A stretch of 33,591 bases of DNA, taken from contig DATJZV010000091.1 in the NCBI GenBank assembly GCA_035498715.1, forward strand, positions 1-33,591, written 5' to 3'. Below, piece after piece: positions 8,162 through 15,117 of this stretch. How positions within the stretch are numbered: the stretch's first letter is position 1; each line of letters opens with the position of its first letter. Below the pieces are notes generated by a model. That model had not been told where the DNA came from. It saw only the letters and a list, made by a program, of their open reading frames with translations, and did not search any database. The stretch is from DASPSR01 sp035498715. GTDB taxonomy: Bacteria > Nitrospirota > UBA9217. Both the position numbers and the translations under genes were made by a program.

Positions 8162-8227
8162 TGTCTGATCCGCGGTGCATGACGACAAGCCGGATCACTC
8201 CCGTGGTCGTTCATCCTGCATCCTGCG

Positions 8228-8647
8228 TCACTCTTCAATGATCCTGTAGCTGTGTGTGATGGTCCCCGCTTTGGCCAGTGTCGCACCGACGGAGCAGTAT
8301 TTTTCCAGGCTCAGGGCTATGGCGCGCTCGACAGCCTCTTTCTCCACACCCTTGCCTTTCACGATATATTCGATGTGGACTTCCTTGTAGATCTTCGGGT
8401 AGGAGTCTGCTCTTTCTCCCCTTACGTTGATCTCAAGCCCGGCGACTTGCTGCCGTTTTTTCCGGAGGATCGATATGACATCCATGCCTGAGCAGCCGCC
8501 GAAGCCCACGAGCAAGAGTTCCATGGGACGAAAGCCGGCGTTGACCCCGCCCGCATCGTCATCGGCGTCCATGGTCAGGGTGTGGCCAGATGTTGCCTTT
8601 CCCGTGAACTGCATCCTCTGGACAAGCGTTACTTTAGCCTCTACCAT
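8228..8647 (-). CDS. OsmC/Ohr-family protein
   Basis: A 139-residue OsmC-like protein. The family reduces organic hydroperoxides through two cysteines. Here Cys52 (LLVGFGGCSGMDVISIL) and Cys118 (EKYCSVGATLAKAG) are both in family positions, so peroxidase chemistry is possible. Several subfamilies (YhfA-like) have no proven activity, and this short form with PMELLLVGFGGC and a C-terminal SYRI motif fits that broader group. The ATG is preceded by GAGGAG. The gene converges on cysE with 66 bp between them and has its own promoter. It could protect against oxidants in an anaerobe, which is inference from the family. Confidence 0.88.
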   Translation of the reverse strand: MVEAKVTLVQRMQFTGKATSGHTLTMDADDDAGGVNAGFRPMELLLVGFGGCSGMDVISILRKKRQQVAGLEINVRGERADSYPKIYKEVHIEYIVKGKGVEKEAVERAIALSLEKYCSVGATLAKAGTITHSYRIIEE

Positions 8648-8680
8648 GCTTTTCTCCTCATTAGATAGTATATTCCCATG

Positions 8681-8709
8681 ATGCTATCAAATGTCGGGTA
8701 GAGTGTCAA
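8681..8709 (-). promoter_or_regulatory. Promoter of the OsmC-family gene
   Basis: On the minus strand TTGACA (8709-8704), a 17-bp spacer and TAGCAT (8686-8681, 4 of 6). The start site would be near 8674, leaving a leader of about 27 nt containing GAGGAG before the ATG at 8647. Confidence 0.6.
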
Positions 8710-9007
8710 TAAGAATGGGGCAAACGGCATTATATCTTGGTAAAATTATAAAAATATTTCCTATTGTTTATCTTGGACATAGCTTCTTTATACTTATGTA
8801 TTCTTCTGCTGTGGTTCATGTACCCATACTTCGGGTAAATTTATTAGATTACTATAAATTTCAACATTTTTATTGATAAATTGCCTACTCTTTCCTGGTT
8901 TAATATGGATGCTGGCAACTGACTTGCATGATAATTTGTCCCAATTTATAAGGCTGTGGCGATGTTATATAACTGGCTGTATTTATTTGCATTGCGAATA
9001 TATGTTC

Positions 9008-9040
9008 TAAACCATGCAAATTATAACTTGTTATGGTTTA
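9008..9040. repeat. Inverted repeat upstream of the dsrA promoter
   Basis: Perfect 8-bp arms TAAACCAT (9008-9015) and ATGGTTTA (9033-9040) with a 17-nt gap, ending 15 bp before the dsrA -35. The position suits a regulator site. Alternatively it is a weak AT-rich terminator, since T8 follows five bases later. Confidence 0.4.
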
Positions 9041-9055
9041 ATTAGTTTTTTTTAT

Positions 9056-9084
9056 TTGACTAAAACCCTCGGTGAACATAAAAT
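9056..9084 (+). promoter_or_regulatory. Promoter of the dsr operon
   Basis: TTGACT (9056-9061, 5 of 6), an ideal 17-bp spacer, and TAAAAT (9079-9084, 5 of 6). The predicted start is near 9091, giving a leader of about 250 nt before dsrA. This is the best sigma-70-like match in the gap. Confidence 0.65.
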
Positions 9085-9175
9085 CGACTCTCTTAGTGGT
9101 TTCATGTACACAGTAGCCAATGGCTGACAGTACCAGTTTGCCATATTTTCCTTCCTGCATCATAAATTTTATTGA

Positions 9176-9328
9176 ACAATAGAAAGGGGGACCACATACC
9201 TTAATGATTTTCGTGCGCTGTGGTTTAAGCGCGTTGAGGATTACGGTGCAACTGTTTTCCAGAAATTGTTATTGAAGCTATGTGATAGCACAACGGCAGA
9301 AGATTGCTACAGTGAAATAATTCTATAA
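9176..9328 (+). pseudogene. Start-less open frame before dsrA, possible gene remnant
   Basis: After a TGA at 9173-9175 a 50-codon frame stays open up to TAA 9326-9328, whose AA starts the dsrA ribosome binding site. The translation looks protein-like (NDFRALWFKRVEDYGATVFQ, then KLCDSTTAEDCYSEIIL), but there is no ATG, GTG or TTG near its beginning. It may be the tail of a decayed gene, or chance. I do not recognise it. Confidence 0.2.
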
Positions 9329-9341
9329 GGAGGATTTTCTA

Positions 9342-10520
9342 ATGAGCAAAGATGGTAAGACACCGATGCTTGACGACCTAGAAAAAGGCGCATGGCCGAG
9401 TTTCGTAAAAGAGATCAAGAAGGCCGCAAAGAGGAGTAATACGGCTCATGATCTGCTCGGCATCCTTGAGAGATCATATAAGGACAAAGTTACCCACTGG
9501 AAGCACGGCGGCATCGTGGGCGTCCTAGGTTACGGCGGTGGTGTTATCGGCCGTTACTGTGATCTGCCCGAAGAATACCCCGGTGTGGCCCACTTCCACA
9601 CGGTCCGCATTAATCCGCCGTCTGGATTTTTCTATACCTCTAAAGCCCTGAAAGATCTCTGTGATACCTGGGACAAATACGGTAGCGGAATGACGAACAT
9701 GCATGGTTCTACGGGCGACCTGGTCTGGCTCGGCACCCAGACGGATAAACTCGAGCCGATCTTCGCCGAGATTACCGCAAAGGGCTGGGACCTGGGCGGC
9801 TCCGGTTCCTGCCTCCGCACCCCGAGCTCCTGTGTGGGCATGGCACGATGCGAGTTCTCGAACATCGACTCCATGAACATATGCCATACGTTCACCCAGA
9901 AGTTCCAGGACGAACTCCATCGTCCCGCGTTCCCGTACAAGTTCAAGATCAAGGTCTCTGGCTGCGCCAACGATTGCACCGCTTCAGTAGCGCGCGCTGA
10001 CCTCTCCATCATCGGTACTTGGCGCGACAACATCAGGATCGACCAGGCAGAAGTCAAGAATGCTGCCAAGGACATGGACATCAAGACCGAAGTCACGGAC
10101 ATGTGCCCGACCAAGTGCATGAGCTGGGACGGCAGCACCCTCAAGATCAACGACAAGGATTGCACCCGCTGCATGCACTGCATCAACCGCATGCCCAAGG
10201 CCCTGCGCCCCGGCAAGGAGAAGGGCGCAACCATCATGCTCGGCGGCAAGGCCCCGATCGTGACCGGAGCCCTCATGAGCTGGGTCATCGTACCGTTCAT
10301 GAAGCTCGAAGCTCCTTACGAAAACTTGGAAGACCTCATCCGCAAGCTCTGGGAATGGTGGGATGAGCACGGAAAGAACCGCGAGCGCATCGGCGAACTC
10401 GTAGACCGTATGGGCATGAGGTCCATGCTCGAAGCAACCGGCCTCAAGCCTATACCGCAGATGGTGAAGGCGCCGAGGACCAATCCCTACGTGTTCTGGG
10501 GACCGGGGGAAGTGAAGTAA
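9342..10520 (+). CDS. dsrA: Dissimilatory sulfite reductase alpha subunit
   Basis: A 392-residue DsrA, slightly shorter than many (about 400-440). With DsrB it forms the alpha2beta2 siroheme enzyme that reduces sulfite in the cytoplasm, passing a trisulfide to DsrC. Cys164, Cys170, Cys208 and Cys212 give the C-x5-C...C-x3-C ligand set of the siroheme-coupled 4Fe-4S cluster. A ferredoxin domain (about 250-285) has Cys255, 259, 274, 277 and 280. Motifs such as TNMHGSTGDLVWLGT are typical of DsrA. AAGGAGG lies eight bases before the ATG. The gene starts the operon behind a promoter at 9056-9084. Whether the enzyme runs reductively or oxidatively cannot be fixed from motifs; the linked dsrD favours reduction. 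Confidence 0.97.
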   Translation: MSKDGKTPMLDDLEKGAWPSFVKEIKKAAKRSNTAHDLLGILERSYKDKVTHWKHGGIVGVLGYGGGVIGRYCDLPEEYPGVAHFHTVRINPPSGFFYTSKALKDLCDTWDKYGSGMTNMHGSTGDLVWLGTQTDKLEPIFAEITAKGWDLGGSGSCLRTPSSCVGMARCEFSNIDSMNICHTFTQKFQDELHRPAFPYKFKIKVSGCANDCTASVARADLSIIGTWRDNIRIDQAEVKNAAKDMDIKTEVTDMCPTKCMSWDGSTLKINDKDCTRCMHCINRMPKALRPGKEKGATIMLGGKAPIVTGALMSWVIVPFMKLEAPYENLEDLIRKLWEWWDEHGKNRERIGELVDRMGMRSMLEATGLKPIPQMVKAPRTNPYVFWGPGEVK

Positions 10521-10562
10521 CCTGAAAACTAACGAGAATAATTCCAAGGAGGGAAACCTATA

Positions 10563-11636
10563 ATGGCTGACAAACCGAAAAGAATAACAGACATTGGTGC
10601 GCCTGATTATCATAAATTCCTGCCTCCCGTAATCGTAAAGAACTACGGGAAGTGGAAGTACCATGAATATATTAGCAAGGGTGCGATGAAACACGTCTCC
10701 GAGACCGGCGACGAGCTCTACACCGTTCGCATGGCCACGCCCCGCCTTGTGAGCACGGACTATATCCGCGAGATGTGCGACATTGCCGAGAAGTATAGCG
10801 GTGGGTATCTCCGCTGGACGACCCGCCACAACGTCGAATTCTTCCCCGAGAAGGGACAGGTCGACGCGCTCCAGGTCGAGCTCAAGAAGCGCGGCCATCT
10901 GGTAGGCGGCATCGGTTATGGCATCAGCAACGTGGTCCATACCCAGGGTTGGGTGCACTGCCATACCCCAGCAACGGACGCATCGGGCGTGGTCAAGGCG
11001 GTCATGGATGAACTCCATGAGTACTTCACGACCAAAAGCCTCCCCGCACGCGTCAGAATTGCACTGGCCTGCTGTCTGAACATGTGCGGCGCGGTGCACT
11101 GCTCCGACATCGCTATCCTCGGCATTCACCGCAAGCCACCGAAGGTAAATGACGCCACCCTCGGGAACCAGTGCGAGATCCCGACGACCATCGCATCCTG
11201 CCCCACCGGCGCCATCAGCCCGAACCCGGCTGCCAAGTCCGTGAAGATCAAGGATGAACGCTGCATGTATTGCGGCAACTGTTACACCATGTGCCCCTCG
11301 CTCCCGATTGCCGACGGCTCCGGCGACGGCATCGCCATCTACGTCGGTGGCAAGGTGTCCAACGCCCGCGGTCCGGCACGTATGTCCAAGCTGGCCATTC
11401 CGTTCCTCCCGAACAATCCGCCGCGCTGGCCCGAGGTCGTACAGGCGGTCAAGCACCTGGTAGAGATTTATGCCAAGGACGCGCATAAGCACGAGCGTTA
11501 TGGCGAGTGGATCGAGCGGATCGGCTGGGAGCGGTTCTTCAAGCTGAGCGGTATTCCGTTCACGTACCAGCACATCGATGACTTCACCTTTGCACGAGAA
11601 TCATTCAGAATGACGCCGACCTTCAAGTGGGAATAG
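10563..11636 (+). CDS. dsrB: Dissimilatory sulfite reductase beta subunit
   Basis: A 357-residue DsrB, normal length. It carries the catalytic siroheme-4Fe-4S site: Cys133, then Cys170-Cys171 and Cys175 in the characteristic CC-x3-C of DsrB. A second ferredoxin cluster is bound by Cys213 or neighbours and C-x2-C-x2-C-x3-CP at 234-244. RWTTRHNVEFF is the conserved sulfite/siroheme-binding stretch. AAGGAGGG precedes the ATG by nine bases. It follows dsrA after 42 bp and is followed by a strong hairpin before dsrD, so dsrAB may be made in excess of the rest of the operon. Confidence 0.97.
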   Translation: MADKPKRITDIGAPDYHKFLPPVIVKNYGKWKYHEYISKGAMKHVSETGDELYTVRMATPRLVSTDYIREMCDIAEKYSGGYLRWTTRHNVEFFPEKGQVDALQVELKKRGHLVGGIGYGISNVVHTQGWVHCHTPATDASGVVKAVMDELHEYFTTKSLPARVRIALACCLNMCGAVHCSDIAILGIHRKPPKVNDATLGNQCEIPTTIASCPTGAISPNPAAKSVKIKDERCMYCGNCYTMCPSLPIADGSGDGIAIYVGGKVSNARGPARMSKLAIPFLPNNPPRWPEVVQAVKHLVEIYAKDAHKHERYGEWIERIGWERFFKLSGIPFTYQHIDDFTFARESFRMTPTFKWE

Positions 11637-11657
11637 AAGTGTCGCACTGACTACACG

Positions 11658-11690
11658 CCGGCCTCGGTTGACTACCGAGGCCGGTCTTTT
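11658..11690 (+). terminator. Hairpin terminator or attenuator after dsrB
   Basis: Perfect 10-bp GC-rich stem CCGGCCTCGG/CCGAGGCCGG with a 7-nt loop, then TCTTTT. The T tract is short, so partial read-through into dsrD is plausible. Confidence 0.75.
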
Positions 11691-11725
11691 GATGCTGTGA
11701 ACAATCTATCCGGAAGGGAGCGACT

Positions 11726-11956
11726 ATGGACGCTGCTGAACTGACAAAAAAAGTATATGAGCTGGTGGAAAAGAACCAGGGCAAGAAAAAAATGAAGGCT
11801 GGAGACATCACCAAGGCCATGGAAGCGGAAGGCGCGACGCGGGACGAGGTGAAGGCCGCAATCCGCGAGCTTGTGGATGGTGGCAAACTGGTGTATTCCT
11901 ACTTCGGCGGCAGCTTTATTGAGATCCCGCACAAGGAAGGTTCGGCAAATCCGTAA
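11726..11956 (+). CDS. dsrD: DsrD, sulfite reductase-associated winged-helix protein
   Basis: A 76-residue DsrD, the typical length. The family has a winged-helix fold and is reported to act as an activator of DsrAB rather than a DNA-binding regulator. The sequence is helical and lysine-rich at the start (ELTKKVYELVEKNQGKKK), then a DEVKAAIRELVDGGKLVYSYFGG wing, as in known DsrD. Its gene is regarded as a marker of reductive-type dsr loci. AAGGGAG precedes the start, and its stop codon overlaps the dsrN ATG by one base, so they are probably translationally coupled. It lies directly after the dsrB terminator hairpin. Confidence 0.92.
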   Translation: MDAAELTKKVYELVEKNQGKKKMKAGDITKAMEAEGATRDEVKAAIRELVDGGKLVYSYFGGSFIEIPHKEGSANP

Positions 11957-13350
11957 TGCCTGCGGTCCCGAGGCTGGCAATTTCTGCGACGCGCGGAGGG
12001 CTGGGAAAGACCACTCTCTCGCTCGGCATAATCGCTGCCTGGCGTAAGAAAGGCAGACGGGTTGGGGTCTTTAAGAAGGGACCTGATTTTATAGACGCCG
12101 GATGGCTTGGGGTGGCAGCAGGCAGGCCCTGCTATAATCTCGATCTCTTCATCATGGAAAAAGAAAGTATCCTGCGGTCATTCTCCGACCACACGATAGC
12201 TGTGGATGCGGCGGTGATCGAGGGAAACCGGGGACTCTATGATGGCGTTGACGAGTCCGGCACCTATAGTACAGCGCGATTGACAAAATTGCTCAAAATG
12301 CCCGTTGTACTTATAGTAGACTGCACCAAGGCCTCAAGCACAGTCGGGGCAGTTGTATTAGGGTGTCAGAAATACGACCCGGAAGTTGATATCAGGGGAA
12401 TCATTTTAAATAACGTTTTACCGGGCCGGCATGAATCGGTCGTAAGGAAGGCAATAGAGCAGGCGACGGGCCTGTTGGTCGTGGGCGCAGTGCCGAGGCA
12501 GAGGAAAGGCGAATTCCCCGAACGCCACATGGGGCTGACGCCGTTCCATGAGCATCCCGAAGTGGACCAGGCAATAAGCGCCGCAGCTATCGTAGCAGAA
12601 AAATATCTTGACCTGGATGCAATGTGGAATATTGCGTGCAGTGCTTCCGAGCTGGAGATACCTGAGAGGCCGGCGGCAGCGGTCTTTGATCGCGGGGAAG
12701 ATCAGGTTGCTGTAGGAGTCATAAAAGACACTGCTTTTCAGTTCTATTATCCCGATAATCTGGAAGCCCTCGAACGGCAGGGTGCTCGCATACTGGAAAT
12801 CAACGCCCTCAGGGACAGGACGCTTCCTGAGATAGACGCTCTTTATATCGGCGGAGGTTTTCCCGAGACGCAGGCGGCAGAGCTTGCAGCGAATGATGGA
12901 TTCTGCAGGGCCTTGAGGGCCGCAGCCGAGAACGGATTGCCGATTTATGCGGAGTGTGGCGGTCTGATATATCTCGGGCGTAATTTGAAAGTTGATGAAC
13001 GCACATATCCCATGACGTCGGTGTTGCCGGTTGATTTCGTTCTTGAAAAAAGGCCACAGGCACATGGCTATACAATATTGGAAGTCAGGGGTCCAAATCC
13101 GTTCCTTGAAAAGGGCGTCGTTATCCGGGGGCATGAATTCCATTACTCACGAATCGCGAATCTTGACGATTTGCCTCCAATGGCGTATTATATGGAACGC
13201 GGGGCCGGGATAAACAGTACGGAAGACGGTCTCGTGTACAAAAATGTGCTGGCATGTTACACGCATCTCCATGCGCTGGGGACGCCGCAGTGGGCCGAGG
13301 CAATGGTTGGTAAGGCGCGCGAGTACAGAACACGGAAGCAGGAAGCATAG
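11956..13350 (+). CDS. dsrN: DsrN, siroheme amidase (CobB/CbiA family)
   Basis: A 464-residue glutamine amidotransferase of the cobyrinic acid a,c-diamide synthase family. In dsr operons this protein, DsrN, is taken to amidate siroheme to the siro(heme)amide found in sulfite reductase. The N-terminal ATP-binding domain begins with SATRGGLGKTTLSLG (P-loop at 13-20). The C-terminal glutaminase domain has the nucleophile Cys334 in YAECGGLIYLG and a HEFHYS...His motif later, as expected for the class I triad. Part of the gene (12.1-12.5 kb) is slightly more AT-rich than the other dsr genes. A role in cobalamin synthesis cannot be excluded, but no other cobalamin genes are nearby. Confidence 0.9.
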   Translation: MPAVPRLAISATRGGLGKTTLSLGIIAAWRKKGRRVGVFKKGPDFIDAGWLGVAAGRPCYNLDLFIMEKESILRSFSDHTIAVDAAVIEGNRGLYDGVDESGTYSTARLTKLLKMPVVLIVDCTKASSTVGAVVLGCQKYDPEVDIRGIILNNVLPGRHESVVRKAIEQATGLLVVGAVPRQRKGEFPERHMGLTPFHEHPEVDQAISAAAIVAEKYLDLDAMWNIACSASELEIPERPAAAVFDRGEDQVAVGVIKDTAFQFYYPDNLEALERQGARILEINALRDRTLPEIDALYIGGGFPETQAAELAANDGFCRALRAAAENGLPIYAECGGLIYLGRNLKVDERTYPMTSVLPVDFVLEKRPQAHGYTILEVRGPNPFLEKGVVIRGHEFHYSRIANLDDLPPMAYYMERGAGINSTEDGLVYKNVLACYTHLHALGTPQWAEAMVGKAREYRTRKQEA

Positions 13351-13365
13351 AAAGCAGGCATTATC

Positions 13366-13722
13366 TTGAGGGCAGGGACAAGGGAAGGCATTGAGCCGGT
13401 CTGTCCGTTTTGCAGAGGCAGGCTTGAGCGACCGACTACGATGCGCATCAGTTCCACGGAAAATGTGCTCGGCGGGACGTGTGCTCAATGCGGTGCCTTG
13501 TTTATCGTCGACCCAACGAGTAAGAATGTTGGGGAAGTGATGATGCAAGCTCTCGACATGGCGGCGGCCCAACTCTCGAAAGACAGCTCCGAGATGGTTC
13601 CCGGCGAGGACTACGACGATGCAGTGTTGAGCTATGATTGGCGGACGCACCGGTCTCCAGGCGCTCCAAAGGGCTTTATGGATGGCTACGGTCGACTTTA
13701 TATCATCAAAACAAAAAAATAA
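13366..13722 (+). CDS. Zinc-ribbon protein of the dsr locus, unknown function
   Basis: A 118-residue protein with an N-terminal zinc ribbon: CPFC (after EGIEPV) and CAQC about 30 residues later, four cysteines suited to bind zinc. The middle is helical (VGEVMMQALDMAAAQLSKDS), and the C-terminal part has an acidic GEDYDDAVLSYDWRTHRSPG stretch and ends DGYGRLYIIKTKK. The start is TTG at 13366: an in-frame stop lies just upstream and a later ATG would lose the first CPFC pair, so a non-ATG start is needed. It sits 15 bp after dsrN and before dsrC, with the same orientation, so a role in DsrAB maturation, siroheme insertion or regulation is possible. I do not recognise a named family. Confidence 0.65.
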   Translation: MRAGTREGIEPVCPFCRGRLERPTTMRISSTENVLGGTCAQCGALFIVDPTSKNVGEVMMQALDMAAAQLSKDSSEMVPGEDYDDAVLSYDWRTHRSPGAPKGFMDGYGRLYIIKTKK

Positions 13723-13834
13723 AATTGTTCTCTAACCGCGGTGACGGCAGAGTGATCTGTATATAGCAACAAGGCAACCAAGAGTGGGATGCTCAGAAAG
13801 CTCCCAAAAATTATTCATGAAAGGGGAATGGACA

Positions 13835-14170
13835 ATGGCAACAATTGACGTAAAAGGCAAGACGATCGAAGTGGATGAGGATGGATTTTTGGCGAACCTG
13901 GACGATTGGAATATGGATGTCGCGAATTACTTCGCGCAGGTCGAAGGAATTGATATGACCGATCAGCACTGGGAGGTCGTGAATTTCCTGCGCGACTACT
14001 ATAAGCAATACCAGATCGCGCCGATGATCAAGATCCTCGTTAAGGAAATCGGTAAGAAGCTCGGTCCCGATAAGGGGAATACCAAATATCTCTACGAGCT
14101 CTATCCGGGCGGTCCTGCAAAGCAGGCATGCAAAATCGCGGGCCTTCCGAAGCCGACCGGCTGCGTATAG
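13835..14170 (+). CDS. dsrC: DsrC, sulfite reductase co-substrate protein
   Basis: A 111-residue DsrC/TusE-family protein. The start ATG at 13835 is chosen because MATIDVKGK is the family's N-terminus and AAGGGG lies about eight bases upstream; an in-frame ATG at 13817 would overlap this site. DsrC carries sulfur on two cysteines of its flexible C-terminal arm. Both are present as C-x10-C followed by a single Val (CKIAGLPKPTGCV), the complete arm of true DsrC, so it should accept the trisulfide made by DsrAB and be reduced through DsrMKJOP. HWEVVNFLRDYY is another family motif. The encoding gene is separated from its neighbours by 112 bp upstream and 262 bp downstream, which could allow separate expression. 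Confidence 0.96.
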   Translation: MATIDVKGKTIEVDEDGFLANLDDWNMDVANYFAQVEGIDMTDQHWEVVNFLRDYYKQYQIAPMIKILVKEIGKKLGPDKGNTKYLYELYPGGPAKQACKIAGLPKPTGCV

Positions 14171-14432
14171 AACCTGCTACTGCGAGAACATCGAACACTG
14201 ATCCCGTCCATAACGGTGAGGGCGCAGGGTCGTAATATGCTCGTCGAAAGAGGGTGACCCCTGTGTGCATCCAGGCCTACGGCGCCAATGTCCGGGACTG
14301 GGTGGTCTGCGGTAATAGGGGAACATCAATGGGCATGGTGAGACCGTGTTCCTGCAGGAGTACCAGGACCGCAATCGCCATGAACTGTTTGGGCGAGAAG
14401 AATTATTCTGCTGTAAGGAGGAATGTGATACC
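14171..14432. other. Unexplained 262-bp spacer between dsrC and ferredoxin 1
   Basis: GC-rich, unlike the AT-rich promoter gap before dsrA, but without a convincing gene. Short frames exist on both strands without ribosome binding sites. CAGGGTC (14225-14231) can pair with GACCCCTG near 14257 as an imperfect stem. An AAGGAGG at 14415-14421 belongs to the ferredoxin that follows. Confidence 0.4.
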
Positions 14433-14618
14433 ATGTACATGGTAACAATAGACAAGAACAAGTGCGACGGCGACGGCACCTGCGTTAATGTCTGCCCCCA
14501 GTCGGTATTCAAGCTGGAAGGCGGCAAGGCCGAGCCGGTGAATATGTCCGAGTGCATCAATTGCCTGACCTGCGTGGAAAACTGCCCGCAGCAGGCGATC
14601 ACGGTAACCGAGATTTAA
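14433..14618 (+). CDS. Small dicluster ferredoxin 1
   Basis: A 61-residue ferredoxin with two cluster motifs. The second is a full C-x2-C-x2-C-x3-CP (CINCLTCVENCPQ). The first reads C-D-G-D-G-T-C-x3-CP, with Asp where the second cysteine should be, which suggests a 3Fe-4S or Asp-ligated 4Fe-4S cluster as in known CxxDxxC ferredoxins. The ATG at 14433 is chosen to match the second copy at 21714; AAGGAGG is 11 bases upstream, a long spacing. The two copies differ at 7 of 61 residues. It is followed by a terminator, splitting the dsr locus. It probably shuttles electrons to or from DsrAB or DsrN-dependent steps, but the partner is not shown by the sequence. Confidence 0.9.
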   Translation: MYMVTIDKNKCDGDGTCVNVCPQSVFKLEGGKAEPVNMSECINCLTCVENCPQQAITVTEI

Positions 14619-14643
14619 TGAGAGAACAGACAATCATATTGAG

Positions 14644-14677
14644 AGGGGATAGTTGAAAAATTATCCCCTGTTTTTTT
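14644..14677 (+). terminator. Intrinsic terminator after ferredoxin 1
   Basis: AGGGGATA/TATCCCCT stem (8 bp, extendable by G-U and T-A pairs) followed by G and seven T. The same stem design follows the second ferredoxin. Confidence 0.85.
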
Positions 14678-14710
14678 ATTAAAAATACGCTGCGGGGAGG
14701 TGAACATATT

Positions 14711-15010
14711 ATGAAGCTAGCGGTATTTTTGAGCGACTGGAGAAGGACCGAAGCAACCCTTGAGAGAATGAAGGCCGAAAAGCTGGGCGTCATCCTCGTT
14801 GAAAACGGCATTTACCATGCTGTGGTAAAGGAAAATGGCAAAGATTCGCCGGTGCTGTCAAAAGCTGGCGCGAACTTTTACGTATTGTCCGATGATCTCG
14901 AGACGAGAGGGTTTACAGCGGCGAACGTCAACTCCAAGGTGAAGGTCATCGGTTACGGTGACATCGTCGATCTCATCATGAACGACTACGAGAAGACGGC
15001 CTGGTTGTAG
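14711..15010 (+). CDS. DsrH/TusB-like sulfur relay protein lacking cysteine
   Basis: A 99-residue protein that best fits the DsrH/TusB family, the small subunit of the DsrEFH/TusBCD sulfurtransferase. Matching features are the length, LGVILVENGIYHAVV in the centre and the ending GYGDIVDLIMNDYEKTAW. It contains no cysteine at all, so it cannot carry a persulfide as DsrH with its conserved Cys is thought to do; it may be purely structural. GGGGAGGT lies about nine bases before the start. A terminator sits directly upstream and no separate promoter is obvious, so expression may depend on read-through. The DsrE-like gene follows after 107 bp. Confidence 0.68.
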   Translation: MKLAVFLSDWRRTEATLERMKAEKLGVILVENGIYHAVVKENGKDSPVLSKAGANFYVLSDDLETRGFTAANVNSKVKVIGYGDIVDLIMNDYEKTAWL

Positions 15011-15072
15011 TATAAAAAAACACGAAGGATGGGGGCGAGGAACGTAATCACCATTCATCCGAGTGAACGCAA

Positions 15073-15090
15073 GCGAAGATATCTCTTCGC
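15073..15090. repeat. Short perfect hairpin before the DsrE-like gene
   Basis: GCGAAGA/TCTTCGC, 7 bp with a TATC loop, about 28 nt before the DsrE-like start. No T tract follows, so it is not a terminator. It may be an mRNA stabiliser or processing site. Confidence 0.4.
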
Positions 15091-15117
15091 CTGTCAGAAA
15101 CTATTAAGGAGGATAGC

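Larger units (their letters stand above)
8648..9341. other. AT-rich intergenic region upstream of dsrA
   Basis: About 690 bp, clearly richer in A and T than the genes around it. It holds divergent promoters for osmC and dsrA, an inverted repeat just upstream of the dsrA promoter, and a leader of about 250 nt with a start-less open frame. From 8710 to about 9000 I see no supportable gene: one 61-codon frame at 8691-8876 has neither ribosome binding site nor recognisable protein character. Confidence 0.6.

Noticed and set aside
8162..8227. Shared terminator between cysE and the OsmC gene
   Set aside because: An ATGACGAC/GTCGTTCAT stem exists, but with a bulge, a long loop and no T tract on either strand.
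8691..8876. A 61-codon plus-strand frame in the AT-rich gap before dsrA
   Set aside because: No ribosome binding site, it overlaps the osmC promoter, and its composition follows the AT-rich DNA rather than a protein.
9984..11573. A 529-codon open frame on the minus strand opposite dsrA and dsrB
   Set aside because: It is the shadow of GC-rich codons in two well-recognised genes; the translation has no domain character and it spans their intergenic gap.
14254..14445. A 63-codon frame upstream of ferredoxin 1
   Set aside because: It overlaps the ferredoxin start in another frame, has no ribosome binding site and no recognisable protein pattern.
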